Positions 17,802 through 27,704 of a stretch of DNA of 64,000 bases are shown in pieces. The DNA is taken from contig NZ_LGAA01000003.1 of assembly GCF_001294465.1 (NCBI RefSeq), forward strand, positions 214,562 to 278,561. The letters are read 5' to 3'. Made by a program: the position numbers and the translations under genes. Every line of letters begins with the position of its first letter. Position 1 is the first letter of the stretch. The DNA comes from Moellerella wisconsensis ATCC 35017. GTDB lineage: Bacteria > Pseudomonadota > Gammaproteobacteria > Enterobacterales > Enterobacteriaceae. The notes under the pieces were generated by a model. The model saw nothing but the letters and a program-made list of their open reading frames with translations. It was not told the origin of the DNA and ran no database searches.

Positions 17802-20381
17802 CTAATTATGCATTGAGCATACATCGGAATAATGTTTGTTTAATCGCCCATCGTCGCTGTTTACCTGCTCAGTAACTAATGCCCAAGCACCGCCAGCAAA
17901 CGGAATGACTTGATTATGCCCATTATTTTTAATGATTTGATAAAATTGCGGTAAATTAAAATTAATGAAATTAGCACCATAGGTAAAGCGATCGTGTGAT
18001 GAGGAATAAAAACGACTGACATCACGGACTAGCTCTTCTTTACTGCCTTCACAATGCGAGTAAATTTCCACGCGATTAGCCTCATCAAGCACATAAATAT
18101 TAAAACCTTTGCCATCGTCGGTATTCTCAAAAAAGAATTGAACAATCCCTTCACTGGCATAACCATCAACTACCGCCGGCAAATGATGCGTCTCTTTGGC
18201 ATTTAATTTTATCGGTAAGCCATGCAATTTATTATGCGAAATTGCCCCATAAAACTCGACCGCATTTTCCAATTTTTGTACCGAAACATTAAGCCGCTCG
18301 AAAAATAATCCCCACATTTGCCCGGCGATACGTAACGGTTTAAAACGCCCTGGATCATGCCGATTACTGGATAAACGTAACTCAACACACTCTGAAATTA
18401 GCTGCTGTACACGAGTTCGGATCAATCCACGTAAATGCTGGCTATAACAAAAAACTTCAACCGAATCAGGCGGAGAAGCATCTTGATGCATTTTCCCTAA
18501 AATTGTTTTTAACGCCTCAAGCATCGATTGCTCTCCGCTAAAATGCAACGTCCTAACTTCATTCCATGAATTACGATATAACAAATCGATACTGCCAATA
18601 AGGCACTGTTGAGGGTCACCAAAACTAAAGATATCTAACTTACGGAAATCAAAATGTACCACTTGGTTAGAAAATTCTTGCGTCGGATCTTGTTCTAAAT
18701 TGACGATAATCGCTAAATGTCGAATTTCACACGGGCTATACAATGCCTTCGGAGTCGGGGCGGGTAAACGAATTGGAAAATGGCTCGAAACATCATCGAT
18801 GAGTTCCAATAATTTTTGTTTATCGCACTGAGATTGCCCATGATGCATATATACCGTTGATGACTCGGTTAATAAGCCATTAAAATAAGCCCATGCCACC
18901 AGTTTATTTAAATAACGATTATATTCTAGCGGTTGATGCCCAATAATTGTCTCAATCCCCGGCGCCTGATTGTATAAATACCATCCACTGCGATTAGCCC
19001 TACCCGGAGGCACATAAATAAAAGTAAGATGATTTTCAGACAGATCCGGGGATATTTGTGGATTGACTAATGTCACTTTGCCCGGTAATGCTTCGAAGGC
19101 AGCATACAGTTTACGGGTCAGCACGCCGATATCTTGCGGGCTAGCGCTCACACTTAAATTATTGCGACGAGCAAAACGGATCAAGTTGCGGTAACTCTGC
19201 ATCATGGTATCAAGCAATTCATTATGCGCTTCACGCACCCGCTCTATTTTCCATTGATGACGTTCATCAAGAATATTTAGCCGCTCTTTATCCCAACCCC
19301 ATGATTCGACAAGCTGGCTTAAAATATGGCGACGCCAACCTGAGCAAGCATTTTGTGTTTCTTTGGACAGTTTTTCACAAACTTTAAGATAAAAACAACG
19401 GCGAATCAGATCAAGGCGGGTAAAATCATGAATTTCAGTAAGATAGCGTGTAACTCTATCAAGCATCAAACAATAAGAATCTAAGCCATAACAAACGATT
19501 TCTCCCGCATGTAAATGCTGCTTAAATTCTAATGCCAGTAATTTACCGGTCGGATAATCCCAAGAATAAGATTCTAATAAAATACTTTTTAAAACGGCCT
19601 TATAAGGTGAATCAACACTCTTATAAAGTTGCCACAAGCTTGCACCGAAGTATTCCTCCGCAGAAAGTTCACCTAGTCCGCCTAAATCTAACCATTCATT
19701 GGGAGCCAATACGCCTTGTGCGTACAGCGACATAACATATTCATCATAATTATTTTCTTCTTCGACCGGCACCATTGTCCATAATAAACGTTTACCTGCC
19801 ATACGTACTGCGGTGCGATAAAATTCATCAAGTAATAATATATGCTGGGTTGAACCACAATCTTCACCACCAAGATGGCCGCTCGCGTGATGACGAAAAC
19901 GATTTTCATCAATCAAAAATAGTGTCACTTCAATGCCTAAAGAGGCAGCCCATTGCTCAATTAAGCTACATTTTTGTTGTAGTCGCTGTTTTTCTTCATT
20001 ATCGAGCCAGGAAGGATGACAAACCCAAATATCTAAATCAGAACAAATACTTTGGCCTATAGATGAAGTGCTGCCCATCGAATAGATACCCGTAAGTGGT
20101 AACTCACCACTCTCTGTTTGATGAATAACTTCACACGGCAAATATTTTTCAAACTGATTAAGCCAACCAAGTTGATGTGCATCTGGAGAGAAATAACAAA
20201 CACCATGAGGTACATGCCCTTCAATATAGCCAGGAAGCATAGGATGGTGATAATGAAACAAGACAGGCAACAGGCTATAGACTTGTTGAAAAGCCTCACT
20301 CATTGAGGATGTCGCCCGCTCTAACCGAAGTTGGTTGATTGCATCCAGTCTCTGCTTTAATGTTTCAATATAGAGGTACAA
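17802..20381 (-). CDS. cyaA: Adenylate cyclase class I (UUG start)
   Basis: CyaA makes cAMP, the CRP co-activator, under control of the phosphotransferase system. The 859-residue protein follows E. coli CyaA (848). The N-terminal catalytic half includes MGSTSSIGQ and SDLDIWVCH with the metal-binding acidic residues, then [21 protein letters not shown]. The C-terminal half is the glucose-sensing regulatory part. The start is TTG at 20381, giving [18 protein letters not shown] after the initiator, with AGGCGAG four bases upstream. E. coli cyaA also uses UUG, which keeps expression low. The frame is open 25 codons further upstream, but these are not conserved. A CRP site lies in the upstream region. 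Confidence 0.96.
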   Translation of the reverse strand: MYLYIETLKQRLDAINQLRLERATSSMSEAFQQVYSLLPVLFHYHHPMLPGYIEGHVPHGVCYFSPDAHQLGWLNQFEKYLPCEVIHQTESGELPLTGIYSMGSTSSIGQSICSDLDIWVCHPSWLDNEEKQRLQQKCSLIEQWAASLGIEVTLFLIDENRFRHHASGHLGGEDCGSTQHILLLDEFYRTAVRMAGKRLLWTMVPVEEENNYDEYVMSLYAQGVLAPNEWLDLGGLGELSAEEYFGASLWQLYKSVDSPYKAVLKSILLESYSWDYPTGKLLALEFKQHLHAGEIVCYGLDSYCLMLDRVTRYLTEIHDFTRLDLIRRCFYLKVCEKLSKETQNACSGWRRHILSQLVESWGWDKERLNILDERHQWKIERVREAHNELLDTMMQSYRNLIRFARRNNLSVSASPQDIGVLTRKLYAAFEALPGKVTLVNPQISPDLSENHLTFIYVPPGRANRSGWYLYNQAPGIETIIGHQPLEYNRYLNKLVAWAYFNGLLTESSTVYMHHGQSQCDKQKLLELIDDVSSHFPIRLPAPTPKALYSPCEIRHLAIIVNLEQDPTQEFSNQVVHFDFRKLDIFSFGDPQQCLIGSIDLLYRNSWNEVRTLHFSGEQSMLEALKTILGKMHQDASPPDSVEVFCYSQHLRGLIRTRVQQLISECVELRLSSNRHDPGRFKPLRIAGQMWGLFFERLNVSVQKLENAVEFYGAISHNKLHGLPIKLNAKETHHLPAVVDGYASEGIVQFFFENTDDGKGFNIYVLDEANRVEIYSHCEGSKEELVRDVSRFYSSSHDRFTYGANFINFNLPQFYQIIKNNGHNQVIPFAGGAWALVTEQVNSDDGRLNKHYSDVCSMHN

Positions 20382-21224
20382 GAGTCTCGCCTGATTTGAA
20401 CCAATCGTTAATAAAAATACTGGGGATATCGATCTCTTAGGGACTATCCCCAACATCTATTAGGGATACTACTCCCCCAGCTCCCAACAAATATATCCGC
20501 TATACTTTTCAAACTCACATTATAGATGTACTTGCTGACGCCTATTATACGAAGCTCATGATTAATCCTATGGATTAACCGGTCTTCAAATTTTGCCTTG
20601 CAGCAACTCGAATGAATTTGGATATAATAGTTTTTAGAAGTTTTTCAAATGAATTGTCGGAAACGTGATCAATCTAACACCTTGCATCAAAAGGGTAAAG
20701 TAGATCACACTAATATTTGACGTTCATTTTTTCATCAGTGCAGTTTTCAACATATTGTATAAAAAGACTTTTTATTTTTTAAACAGACTAATATCCTTTG
20801 TTTTATAAGGGAAAATTTAGCCGGTGTTGCGTTAATTTACCATAATCTTACTTATATCAAATTGATTGCAAAACCACGGGACACCATAGCTTGAACGATT
20901 CACTTATTTTTTAATTCGACGCCAACTAACATTATAAAAAAATCGCACATTTTGCTAAAAAAATGGCTCATAATCTAAAATAATCGCTACTCACGGTAAA
21001 ATTAAACGATTTAATAAAAGGCTGATAATTCCCTTTCGATAAATCATCATATTGGCATAATAAAAAAAATCTAAACTACACTGAAACCACGCATTATCAC
21101 GCACCAAACAGTGACTAAACACAAACTCCCGCGCCTGTAACTAGAAAAATAGGCAGCAAAATGTTAAAAGTAATACTAATTTTACGGTTAATTCCTGGCT
21201 TAACTTGAGCCTGAGTATAAAAAA
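20382..21224. promoter_or_regulatory. Divergent cyaA-hemC control region
   Basis: No gene is seen in these 840 bases. The region holds promoters for cyaA (minus) and hemC (plus) and the conserved CRP site at 20661-20682. TATAAT at 20623-20628 on the plus strand is a possible -10 element. The right half is AT-rich and would form a long untranslated hemC leader if transcription began near the CRP site. Confidence 0.6.
20661..20682 (-). promoter_or_regulatory. CRP site in the cyaA promoter
   Basis: The plus-strand bases AAACGTGATCAATCTAACAC, with CT following, match the E. coli cyaA P2 CRP site, as I recall it, with a single change. In E. coli CRP-cAMP bound here represses cyaA, giving negative feedback. 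The near identity suggests the same here. Confidence 0.75.
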
Positions 21225-22169
21225 ATGACATCAAACAATATAATTCGCATCGCTACTCGCCAAAGCCCACTTGCTATGTGGCAAGCGATATATGTAAAAA
21301 CACAGTTAGAACAAGCTTATCCTGACTTAGTCGTGGAACTGGTTCCTATGGTGACAAAAGGCGATATCATTTTGGATACTCCGCTAGCCAAAGTCGGTGG
21401 CAAAGGATTATTTGTTAAAGAACTCGAATTAGCCTTACTTGAAGGGCGGGCTGATATTGCCGTCCACTCGATGAAAGATGTTCCGGTAGAATTTCCTGAA
21501 GGATTAGGGTTAGTCACTATCTGTGAACGTGAAGACCCACGAGATGCGTTTGTTTCTAATCAATATTCATCACTTGAACAACTCCCCATTGGTAGTATCG
21601 TCGGCACATCCAGTTTACGCCGCCAATGCCAATTAAAAGAACGGCGTCCTGACCTTCAAATTCGTGATTTACGCGGTAATGTCGGTACTCGCTTGAGTAA
21701 ACTAGATAATGGTGAATATGACGCTATTATCTTAGCAGTTGCCGGCCTTAAACGCTTAGGGCTAGAGGATCGTATTCGCCAAGCAATGGCGCCAGAAATC
21801 TCATTACCCGCGGTCGGCCAAGGTGCTGTTGGCATTGAATGTCGTCTGTCAGATAGCCGTACTCAAGCACTGCTTGCAGCCTTAAACCATTCAGCCACCG
21901 CTGTCTGTGTCGAGGCAGAGCGAGCCATGAATATGCGCTTAGAAGGCGGTTGCCAAGTTCCTATCGGCAGTTATGCTATCTGGCAAGGCCAGCAACTTTG
22001 GCTGCGTGCGTTAGTTGGCGCGCCTGATGGTCGCACTATGATCCGTGGCGAACGTACATTTAGCCCAGATCAAGCACAGCAAGCGGGTATTTCGCTAGCG
22101 GAAGAATTGCTCAATAAAGGCGCACGTGAGATCCTTACCGAGGTCTACCAAGGGAATGCACCAAAATGA
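21225..22169 (+). CDS. hemC: Porphobilinogen deaminase
   Basis: HemC joins four porphobilinogens into hydroxymethylbilane. The 314-residue protein has the family blocks [29 protein letters not shown] and [13 protein letters not shown]. The cofactor-binding Cys lies in [13 protein letters not shown] and carries the dipyrromethane primer. It is the first gene of hemCDXY; its stop overlaps the hemD start as ATGA. It is divergent from cyaA. Confidence 0.97.
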   Translation: MTSNNIIRIATRQSPLAMWQAIYVKTQLEQAYPDLVVELVPMVTKGDIILDTPLAKVGGKGLFVKELELALLEGRADIAVHSMKDVPVEFPEGLGLVTICEREDPRDAFVSNQYSSLEQLPIGSIVGTSSLRRQCQLKERRPDLQIRDLRGNVGTRLSKLDNGEYDAIILAVAGLKRLGLEDRIRQAMAPEISLPAVGQGAVGIECRLSDSRTQALLAALNHSATAVCVEAERAMNMRLEGGCQVPIGSYAIWQGQQLWLRALVGAPDGRTMIRGERTFSPDQAQQAGISLAEELLNKGAREILTEVYQGNAPK

Positions 22170-22921
22170 GTATCTTAGTGACCCGGCCGTCTCCCAATGG
22201 AGAACAGCTGGTGGAACTATTAAAAACTCAGGGGCTAACAGCCTACCATGCCCCATTAATTAATATTATACCGGGAAGTGAACTGCCCAACTTACCCACA
22301 AAGCTTGACCAGTTAGAATCTACGGATTTAGTGTTTCTTTTGTCCAAAAATGCTGTCTGGTACGCCAATTCAAGGCTGCAGCAAGCGGGACTGAATTGGC
22401 CAAATAAGCTATCCTACTATGGAATAGGCGGTTCGACAGGCAAGATGTTTCAGCAAATCACTGGGCGAACGATAGTTTGGCCTGAGGACGGTGAAACGAG
22501 TGAAATTCTGCTCGCTCTGCCAGAATTACAATTTCTGGAAGGTAAAAAAGTACTGTTATTACGGGGCAATGGTGGTAGAGAATTATTAGCTTCCACCTTA
22601 CGTTCGCGTGGAGCCTACATTGATTATTGTGAATGCTATTCACGCCAAGCGATCAACTATGAAATATCGCTATTCAATGCCCAATGGCGAACAAAAAATA
22701 TTTCAACCATTGTAGTAACCAGTGGGCAGCAGTTAAATCTACTGACACATTTAATTGCTGATGATTATCAAGATTGGTGGTATTCGCGCCACTTGTTAGT
22801 TGTCAGTCACAGAATCGCCAACATCGCCCATGAGATGGGATGGAAAAATATAGATGTGGCTAACAGTGCAGATAATAATGCTTTATTAAACGCATTAATT
22901 TCAACCGACATGGGATGCTAA
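22166..22921 (+). CDS. hemD: Uroporphyrinogen-III synthase
   Basis: HemD inverts ring D and cyclises hydroxymethylbilane to uroporphyrinogen III. The 251-residue protein has the poorly conserved two-domain fold. It begins [19 protein letters not shown] and contains the typical [26 protein letters not shown] and [11 protein letters not shown] segments. Its start overlaps hemC by four bases and hemX follows three bases after it, so the three are translated together. Confidence 0.93.
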   Translation: MSILVTRPSPNGEQLVELLKTQGLTAYHAPLINIIPGSELPNLPTKLDQLESTDLVFLLSKNAVWYANSRLQQAGLNWPNKLSYYGIGGSTGKMFQQITGRTIVWPEDGETSEILLALPELQFLEGKKVLLLRGNGGRELLASTLRSRGAYIDYCECYSRQAINYEISLFNAQWRTKNISTIVVTSGQQLNLLTHLIADDYQDWWYSRHLLVVSHRIANIAHEMGWKNIDVANSADNNALLNALISTDMGC

Positions 22922-22924
22922 TTT

Positions 22925-24157
22925 ATGACGGAACACAATAAATCTACCGAGACGGATAATCACAAAGAGACAACGGATATCACCACCGAGCCGTCTCGTA
23001 CCAAAAAACGTTCTGGCCTAGTGGGTAGCGCTATAGCTATCGCAATTATTATCATTATTGGTGGCGGACTTTATTATACTCACCAACAAAATATTCAGTT
23101 AGCTAATGAAAATAATGACCTCAAACAACAAATGAGTGATTTAATCGAGCAACAAAAAACTGAAAAAATGCGCTTAGATGATCTTCTCAGCGCTCATTCT
23201 GCATTGAATGATAAAACGAGCGAATACCAGAAACAGTTAGACCGACGTATGCAGGAATTACAAGCGCATGTCACCGCACTTTCTAGTTCTGACGTTAAAA
23301 ACTGGCTGATTGCTCAAGCTGATTTCATGGTAAAAATGGCCGGTCGTAAACTGTGGAATGACCATGATCCCGTTACCGCGGCGGTATTATTAAAAAGTGC
23401 CGATTCAAGTTTAGCGGAGATGAATGACCCAAGTTTATTAGATATTAGAAAATCAATTAATAATGATATCAGCAAATTAGCCACTATTAATCAAGTTGAC
23501 TACGATGGGATAATTCTGCGCCTAAATCAGCTAAGTAATGAAGTTGATAATTTACGTGTCGCAGATATTCACCGTGATGATGCCATGATGGATGAGGATA
23601 ATGGCGAAGTTTCTGGCGATATTTCAGACTGGCAGCAGAACTTATCGCGTAGTTGGAAAAGCTTCACCAATAATTTTATTACGGTTCGTGCACGCGATGG
23701 CTCAGAAACCCCTCTGCTCGCACCAAATCAAGATATTTATCTGCGTGAAAATATCCGCTCACAATTATTAATTGCAGCTCAAGCTGTACCGCGTTATCAA
23801 GAACAAACCTATAAACAATCATTAGATCAAGTTTCTACTTGGATAAGAGCTTATTTTGATGTTGATGACCCAGCAACTAAAGCCTTTCTTTCTGAAGTAG
23901 ATACTCTTTTAAATCAGCATATTGCGGTAGAAATGCCAGATTCACTAGAGAGCCAACCAAAATTAGAGAAGGTGATGCAAACTCGCGTCCGTAATCTACT
24001 AACCCAAGCGTCAGAAAGCGTACTTCCTGAAATCAAACAGCCAGAAGCGCAACCGACAGAGCCTCAGCCAAGCGAGAAAACACCGAGAGAGCCGTCTACA
24101 GAGAAAAGTACTGACCGACTAGCAAAACCTACTCACTCGGCCACACAGGAGAGTTAA
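22925..24157 (+). CDS. hemX: HemX, inner-membrane protein of the haem operon
   Basis: The 410-residue protein has a basic, Thr-rich cytoplasmic N-terminus, one transmembrane segment (about residues 36-52), and a long periplasmic coiled coil (NIQLANENNDLKQQMSDLIE onward). Its C-terminus is rich in Pro, Glu and Ser and has low complexity. E. coli HemX was once called uroporphyrinogen methyltransferase but lacks that fold; its role is not settled. It lies in the conserved position between hemD and hemY. Confidence 0.9.
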   Translation: MTEHNKSTETDNHKETTDITTEPSRTKKRSGLVGSAIAIAIIIIIGGGLYYTHQQNIQLANENNDLKQQMSDLIEQQKTEKMRLDDLLSAHSALNDKTSEYQKQLDRRMQELQAHVTALSSSDVKNWLIAQADFMVKMAGRKLWNDHDPVTAAVLLKSADSSLAEMNDPSLLDIRKSINNDISKLATINQVDYDGIILRLNQLSNEVDNLRVADIHRDDAMMDEDNGEVSGDISDWQQNLSRSWKSFTNNFITVRARDGSETPLLAPNQDIYLRENIRSQLLIAAQAVPRYQEQTYKQSLDQVSTWIRAYFDVDDPATKAFLSEVDTLLNQHIAVEMPDSLESQPKLEKVMQTRVRNLLTQASESVLPEIKQPEAQPTEPQPSEKTPREPSTEKSTDRLAKPTHSATQES

Positions 24158-24160
24158 TTA

Positions 24161-25354
24161 ATGATTAAAGTTCTGCTCCTTTTTATCATCCTGATTGCTG
24201 GCATTATTTTGGGACCTGTTTTATCAGGTCACCAAGGCTATGTACTTATTCGAACTGATAATTACGATATCGTCACCAGTGTTACCAGCTTAGTTTTATG
24301 CTTTGTCCTACTGCAATTTATTTTGCTATTCATTGGCTGGTGCTATCGACGTTTTGTCAGCACAACATCTCGTACTCGTGGTTGGATATCCGGGCGCAAA
24401 TATCATAAAGCCCATGATCAAACACAAAAAGCACTACTAAAACTAGCAGAAGGTGATTTCAAACAAGTTGAAAAATTAATGAGTAAACATGCTGATTATT
24501 CACAACAGCCGGTCATTAACTATCTGCTTGCTGCCGAAGCCGCACAACAACGCGGGGATGAATATCGTACCCATCAATATCTTGATCGCGCTGCTGAAGT
24601 CGCCGGTAATGAACAATTACCCGTTGATATAACTCGGGTAAGGATTCAATTAGCTGAAGGCGAAATTTTTGCTGCCAGAACAGGGGTCGATAAACTGTTA
24701 GATAAAGCCCCTCGTCATCCTGAAGTTCTGCGCCTTGCTGAGCAAGCGTATCTGAAATCAGGAGCTTATCAGGCTTTAATTGAATTATTACCAATTATCG
24801 GTAAAGAAAAAATTCATACCGATGATGAGTTAGAAACGCTGCGCCTTAAAGCTTATAAAGGTTTAATGAATCAGTGTATGGCCGAAGATGGCAGTGAAGG
24901 ATTAACTCGATGGTGGAAAGCTCAAAGCCGTAAAGTCCGTCATGAAATAGCCCTGCAATCGTTTATCGCCGAGCATTTAATTGAATGTGGCGATCACGAG
25001 GGTGCACAAAAAATCATCCTCGATGGGCTAAAACAGCAATACGATGAACGTTTATTATTACTTGTTCCACGGATAAAAACCAACCATCCTGAAGCGCTAG
25101 AAAAAGTCTTATTACACTTAATTAAGCATTCAGGGGCGACACCATTATTAAACAGTACGCTGGGACAGATGGCATTACAACATGCTGAATGGGAGAAGGC
25201 AGAAAGCTACTTTAAAGCCGCATTAGCACAGCGGACAGATCCACATGATGCTGCTTGGCTAGCGGATGCTCTCGATAAGCTGAAAAAACCAGAAGAAGCG
25301 GCAAAAGTACGTCAAGAAGCATTAATACATACCTTAAAGAAAGAACGTGAATAA
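24161..25354 (+). CDS. hemY: HemY, TPR protein of the haem operon
   Basis: The 397-residue protein has two N-terminal membrane segments (about residues 2-19 and 42-60) and a long helical TPR domain that includes PVINYLLAAEAAQQRGDEYR and HAEWEKAESYFKAALAQRTD. It is the enterobacterial HemY, unrelated to protoporphyrinogen oxidase HemY of Bacillus, and probably acts as a scaffold in haem metabolism. It is the last gene of hemCDXY and is followed by two terminators in tandem. Confidence 0.92.
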   Translation: MIKVLLLFIILIAGIILGPVLSGHQGYVLIRTDNYDIVTSVTSLVLCFVLLQFILLFIGWCYRRFVSTTSRTRGWISGRKYHKAHDQTQKALLKLAEGDFKQVEKLMSKHADYSQQPVINYLLAAEAAQQRGDEYRTHQYLDRAAEVAGNEQLPVDITRVRIQLAEGEIFAARTGVDKLLDKAPRHPEVLRLAEQAYLKSGAYQALIELLPIIGKEKIHTDDELETLRLKAYKGLMNQCMAEDGSEGLTRWWKAQSRKVRHEIALQSFIAEHLIECGDHEGAQKIILDGLKQQYDERLLLLVPRIKTNHPEALEKVLLHLIKHSGATPLLNSTLGQMALQHAEWEKAESYFKAALAQRTDPHDAAWLADALDKLKKPEEAAKVRQEALIHTLKKERE

Positions 25355-25383
25355 CCTCAACAATATATGTTGAGGGTATTTTT
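25355..25383 (+). terminator. First terminator after hemY
   Basis: CCTCAACA (25355-25362) pairs with TGTTGAGG (25368-25375) around a 5-base loop, followed by GTATTTTT. It begins directly after the hemY stop codon. Confidence 0.85.
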
Positions 25384-25410
25384 AGCTCTAACCCGTGACT
25401 TTCTACAAAC

Positions 25411-25436
25411 GCTACATTGATATGTAGCATTTTTTT
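25411..25436 (+). terminator. Second, tandem terminator after hemY
   Basis: GCTACAT (25411-25417) pairs with ATGTAGC (25422-25428) around TGAT, followed by a run of seven T. With the previous hairpin it forms a tandem stop for hemCDXY. Confidence 0.88.
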
Positions 25437-25787
25437 ATTACGGCGCCCACAAAATAACGGCACAGAAAAATTGTTCTAAAAATCAATTATCAAAAAAATA
25501 TGAATCTATTTAGTGATAATGTTCTCTAAAATAACAGTAGATAATCAAATATCCATCAAAAATAGATGGATGTTGGCGAGTAAAATATACTTATTGCTTC
25601 ATTAAAAAATCAATAAATAAATTTAACCAAGAAAGATAGCAATACGATATTATTAATACTATTTGGAATAATGCCGATATCAAACAAACTGTATTTCTTT
25701 ATGTTATAAACGATTTATTTAGTGTAAAACTAACAGTATGATTTACAATCAACTATACCCAATATATTTAACTATCAGGATACCGGC
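25437..25787. other. AT-rich gap before the small membrane protein
   Basis: No gene is supported. It contains a 7-bp hairpin ATCCATC/GATGGAT (25551-25571) and presumably the promoter of the following small gene. Confidence 0.5.
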
Positions 25788-26021
25788 ATGAATGTAATTC
25801 GTACACTATGGCGATGGATAATCTCCTCCAAAGGCAGATTGCAGGCTTTCTTTGATCTGCTATTACTTATCCTCTCCCCAATTATTTTTGTCCCTTTGAT
25901 TGCATCTAATTTAGATGCATTAGATAAAGGCTCATTTATTATTACTTTAGTTATCCTGTGTTACATTCAAATTACCCGTTGGTTTACCCACTGGTTTTGT
26001 AATCGTAAGCACAAAGTATAA
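25788..26021 (+). CDS. Small two-helix membrane protein, function unknown
   Basis: The 77-residue protein starts at an ATG with AGGA about eight bases upstream. It has a basic amphipathic N-terminus (MNVIRTLWRWIISSKGR) and two hydrophobic segments (about residues 22-40 and 49-65). It ends in a basic tail (CNRKHKV), which fits a helical hairpin in the inner membrane. I do not recognise the family. It stands between two transcription units with its own ribosome site and a GC-rich hairpin after it, which suggests a real gene rather than chance. Confidence 0.65.
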   Translation: MNVIRTLWRWIISSKGRLQAFFDLLLLILSPIIFVPLIASNLDALDKGSFIITLVILCYIQITRWFTHWFCNRKHKV

Positions 26022-26040
26022 TATTCAAGATTATTATATA

Positions 26041-26068
26041 GCCAGCGAATAAAGAATTATCCGCTGGC
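26041..26068 (+). terminator. Hairpin after the small membrane protein gene
   Basis: GCCAGCG (26041-26047) pairs with CGCTGGC (26062-26068). ATTCTCTCTT follows rather than a true T-run, so termination may be weak. Confidence 0.5.
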
Positions 26069-26186
26069 ATTCTCTCTTAGTATTATCTGCTATTTTTCCT
26101 ACCAAAAATTATTACTCTAAAATTGTGCCGTATGTATTATTTTGTATAAAAAACTATTTTCTTCATTTATTCAAAAAAAATTAGGC

Positions 26187-26396
26187 AAAAAAAAACACCT
26201 ACCAACAGGCAGGTGTATAAAAATACAATCAGGTCTACAGACGGGTGGTGCCTCACTCAACGTTACGTCCACTGGCTGATGAAAAGATGGCTAATCTTAC
26301 TCATCTATATTGGACAATAGGCACCGATAATCGACTCTGCATCATCCCCGGCTTTATGAAGCATTGGCTGTCATAATAAATAGGATGAGCATCTAC
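26187..26396 (-). ncRNA. glmZ: Small RNA GlmZ
   Basis: GlmZ base-pairs with the glmS mRNA with Hfq to raise GlcN6P synthase, and is destroyed by RapZ/RNase E unless the decoy GlmY is present. The minus strand begins GTAGATGCTCATCC at 26396 and shares long blocks with E. coli GlmZ. These include CTTCATAAA, GATGCAGAGTCG, CGGTGCCTATTGTCCA and AACGTTGAGTGAGGCACC. The 210-base length matches about 207 in E. coli. The 3' end is a terminator with a 9-bp stem (26216-26195) and nine U residues. Location, between hemY and the Pro/Leu/His/Arg tRNAs, is also as in E. coli. A sigma54 promoter lies directly upstream. Confidence 0.95.
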
Positions 26397-26407
26397 ATCA
26401 ATAATAA

Positions 26408-26423
26408 TGCAGTAATCATGCCA
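26408..26423 (-). promoter_or_regulatory. Sigma54 promoter of glmZ
   Basis: TGGCATGATTACTGCA on the minus strand fits the sigma54 consensus, with GG (-24) and GC (-12) separated by exactly ten bases. The GC is about 12 bases before the predicted first base of GlmZ (26396). This spacing makes a chance match unlikely. Confidence 0.88.
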
Positions 26424-26569
26424 ACTTTTAAAAAGAGAGAATATAAACCTTATTGATTAATTCTCATGCCTAATCCTGGCGCTGGCATTCTAGTTATGCG
26501 TTTATTCAGTACGCACATATTAACCCGCAAATAAAAATATTCTTTCCACAAAAGTATCATGTAGATAAG

Positions 26570-26587
26570 TGTCTCAATATAGAGACG
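26570..26587. promoter_or_regulatory. GlrR-type box (imperfect)
   Basis: TGTC-TCAATATAGA-GACG fits the GlrR (QseF) consensus TGTC-N10-GACA with one mismatch. It lies about 150 bases upstream of the sigma54 promoter, as expected for an enhancer site. Confidence 0.7.
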
Positions 26588-26632
26588 CTTAAATGACAAT
26601 TAAAAAATATCATTAAAAATCAATAGGTAAAA

Positions 26633-26650
26633 TGTCTCTGATTTGAGACA
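26633..26650. promoter_or_regulatory. GlrR-type box (perfect)
   Basis: TGTC-TCTGATTTGA-GACA is a perfect TGTC-N10-GACA match, 46 bases from the first box to its far side relative to glmZ. GlrR is the response regulator that activates glmY, and in several enterobacteria also glmZ, with sigma54. Confidence 0.78.
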
Positions 26651-26689
26651 ATTAATAATAAATATATAATAAAATAGCGACAATAATAA

Positions 26690-26905
26690 TTATTCTTTTA
26701 ATAACAGTATGTTACTGAGAGCGCGATCATCAATTTTTCGCCCTCCTTTACTAAGCATAAATAGGCAACTTTTAGCCGTAAATAGTATTACAAATAAAAA
26801 TAATTGCATCACAAAATAAGATAAATACTCATTAGGAGAAAAGATTGGATCTAAGAAAGGGATAATGCGATTTAATATGATTACACCCTTTGGATGGGAT
26901 ACCAT
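26690..26905 (-). CDS. Possible small membrane protein (weak)
   Basis: A 71-codon frame (MVSHPKGVIILNRIIPFLDP onward) contains a hydrophobic stretch YLSYFVMQLFLFVILF and a basic tail. No clear ribosome site precedes the ATG, and an upstream in-frame TTG start at 26929 is no better. It lies between the GlrR boxes and the tRNA terminator. I do not recognise it and it could be chance. Apart from this frame and the GlrR and sigma54 sites, the region 26397-27008 appears empty. Confidence 0.25.
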   Translation of the reverse strand: MVSHPKGVIILNRIIPFLDPIFSPNEYLSYFVMQLFLFVILFTAKSCLFMLSKGGRKIDDRALSNILLLKE

Positions 26906-27008
26906 CGAAATGAAGAAAAAATAATTCAATAACGTAAGCAGCTATAATGAATAGAATATAACGAATGGAATAATCACTGGTACAATTGCTGAGTAATAAC
27001 TAAATAGC

Positions 27009-27032
27009 AAAAACCCCGCTATAAGCAGGGTT
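27009..27032 (-). terminator. Terminator of the tRNA operon
   Basis: On the minus strand AACCCTGC (27032-27025) pairs with GCGGGGTT (27019-27012), with one G-U pair, around a 5-base loop. A T-run follows (27013-27009). It is nine bases after tRNA-Pro. Confidence 0.85.
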
Positions 27033-27040
27033 CTTAAATT

Positions 27041-27117
27041 TGGTCGGCGAGAGAGGATTCGAACCTCCGACCCACTGGTCCCAAACCAGTTGCGCTACCA
27101 AGCTGCGCTACTCGCCG
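27041..27117 (-). tRNA. proM: tRNA-Pro (anticodon TGG)
   Basis: A 77-base cloverleaf with encoded CCA. The anticodon arm reads CTGGTTTGGGACCAG, giving anticodon TGG, and the T-arm GGTTCGAATCC is standard. It is nearly identical to E. coli proM and is last in the Arg-His-Leu-Pro transcript. Confidence 0.97.
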
Positions 27118-27181
27118 ATTTATAGTGTTTATTGTTAATAACACTTTACAACTTTATATTACACATCCGCTCAATTTTTTA

Positions 27182-27268
27182 TGGTGCGAAGGGGGGGACT
27201 TGAACCCCCACGTCCGTAAGGACACTAACACCTGAAGCTAGCGCGTCTACCAATTCCGCCACCATCGC
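27182..27268 (-). tRNA. leuT: tRNA-Leu (anticodon CAG)
   Basis: An 87-base class II tRNA with a long variable arm and encoded CCA. The anticodon loop GCTTCAGGTG gives CAG. It matches E. coli leuT except for a compensated base pair change in the acceptor stem. Confidence 0.96.
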
Positions 27269-27284
27269 AAGGCATCATAAAAAA

Positions 27285-27360
27285 TGGGGTGGCTAATGGG
27301 GCTCGAACCCACGACAACTGGAATCACAATCCAGGGCTCTACCAACTGAGCTATAGCCAC
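27285..27360 (-). tRNA. hisR: tRNA-His (anticodon GTG)
   Basis: A 76-base tRNA with encoded CCA, anticodon GTG in GGATTGTGATTCC. The extra 5' G of tRNA-His is encoded opposite C73. It matches E. coli hisR. Confidence 0.97.
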
Positions 27361-27454
27361 CATAACTTTACTTTTAAAGCTTAGTTATCATTTTACTATA
27401 TTTTACTGCATGCAACAACGATTTATCAGACCGTAGCTAGACACACTTCAAAAG

Positions 27455-27531
<77 letters not shown>

Positions 27532-27552
27532 TTCACGCCGTTGCGGATGAGG

Positions 27553-27581
27553 ATAGTACGGATTTATGCCCCTGCTGTCTA
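27553..27581 (-). promoter_or_regulatory. Promoter of the argX-hisR-leuT-proM operon
   Basis: TAGACA (27581-27576), a 17-base spacer and TACTAT (27558-27553) form a good sigma70 promoter. Start would fall about 15 bases before tRNA-Arg. An AT-rich stretch upstream could be an UP element, as usual for stable RNA genes. Confidence 0.8.
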
Positions 27582-27704
27582 GTGCTTTTTAAAATAAAAT
27601 TACTGTTTGCTCTAGTTTTGTTCATTTCGTCGATAAAGAGAGCAATTATGCCCTCTTTTCTCGCTTTAAACAGATTTGAGCTGACAAAATAATCGTAAAA
27701 AATT

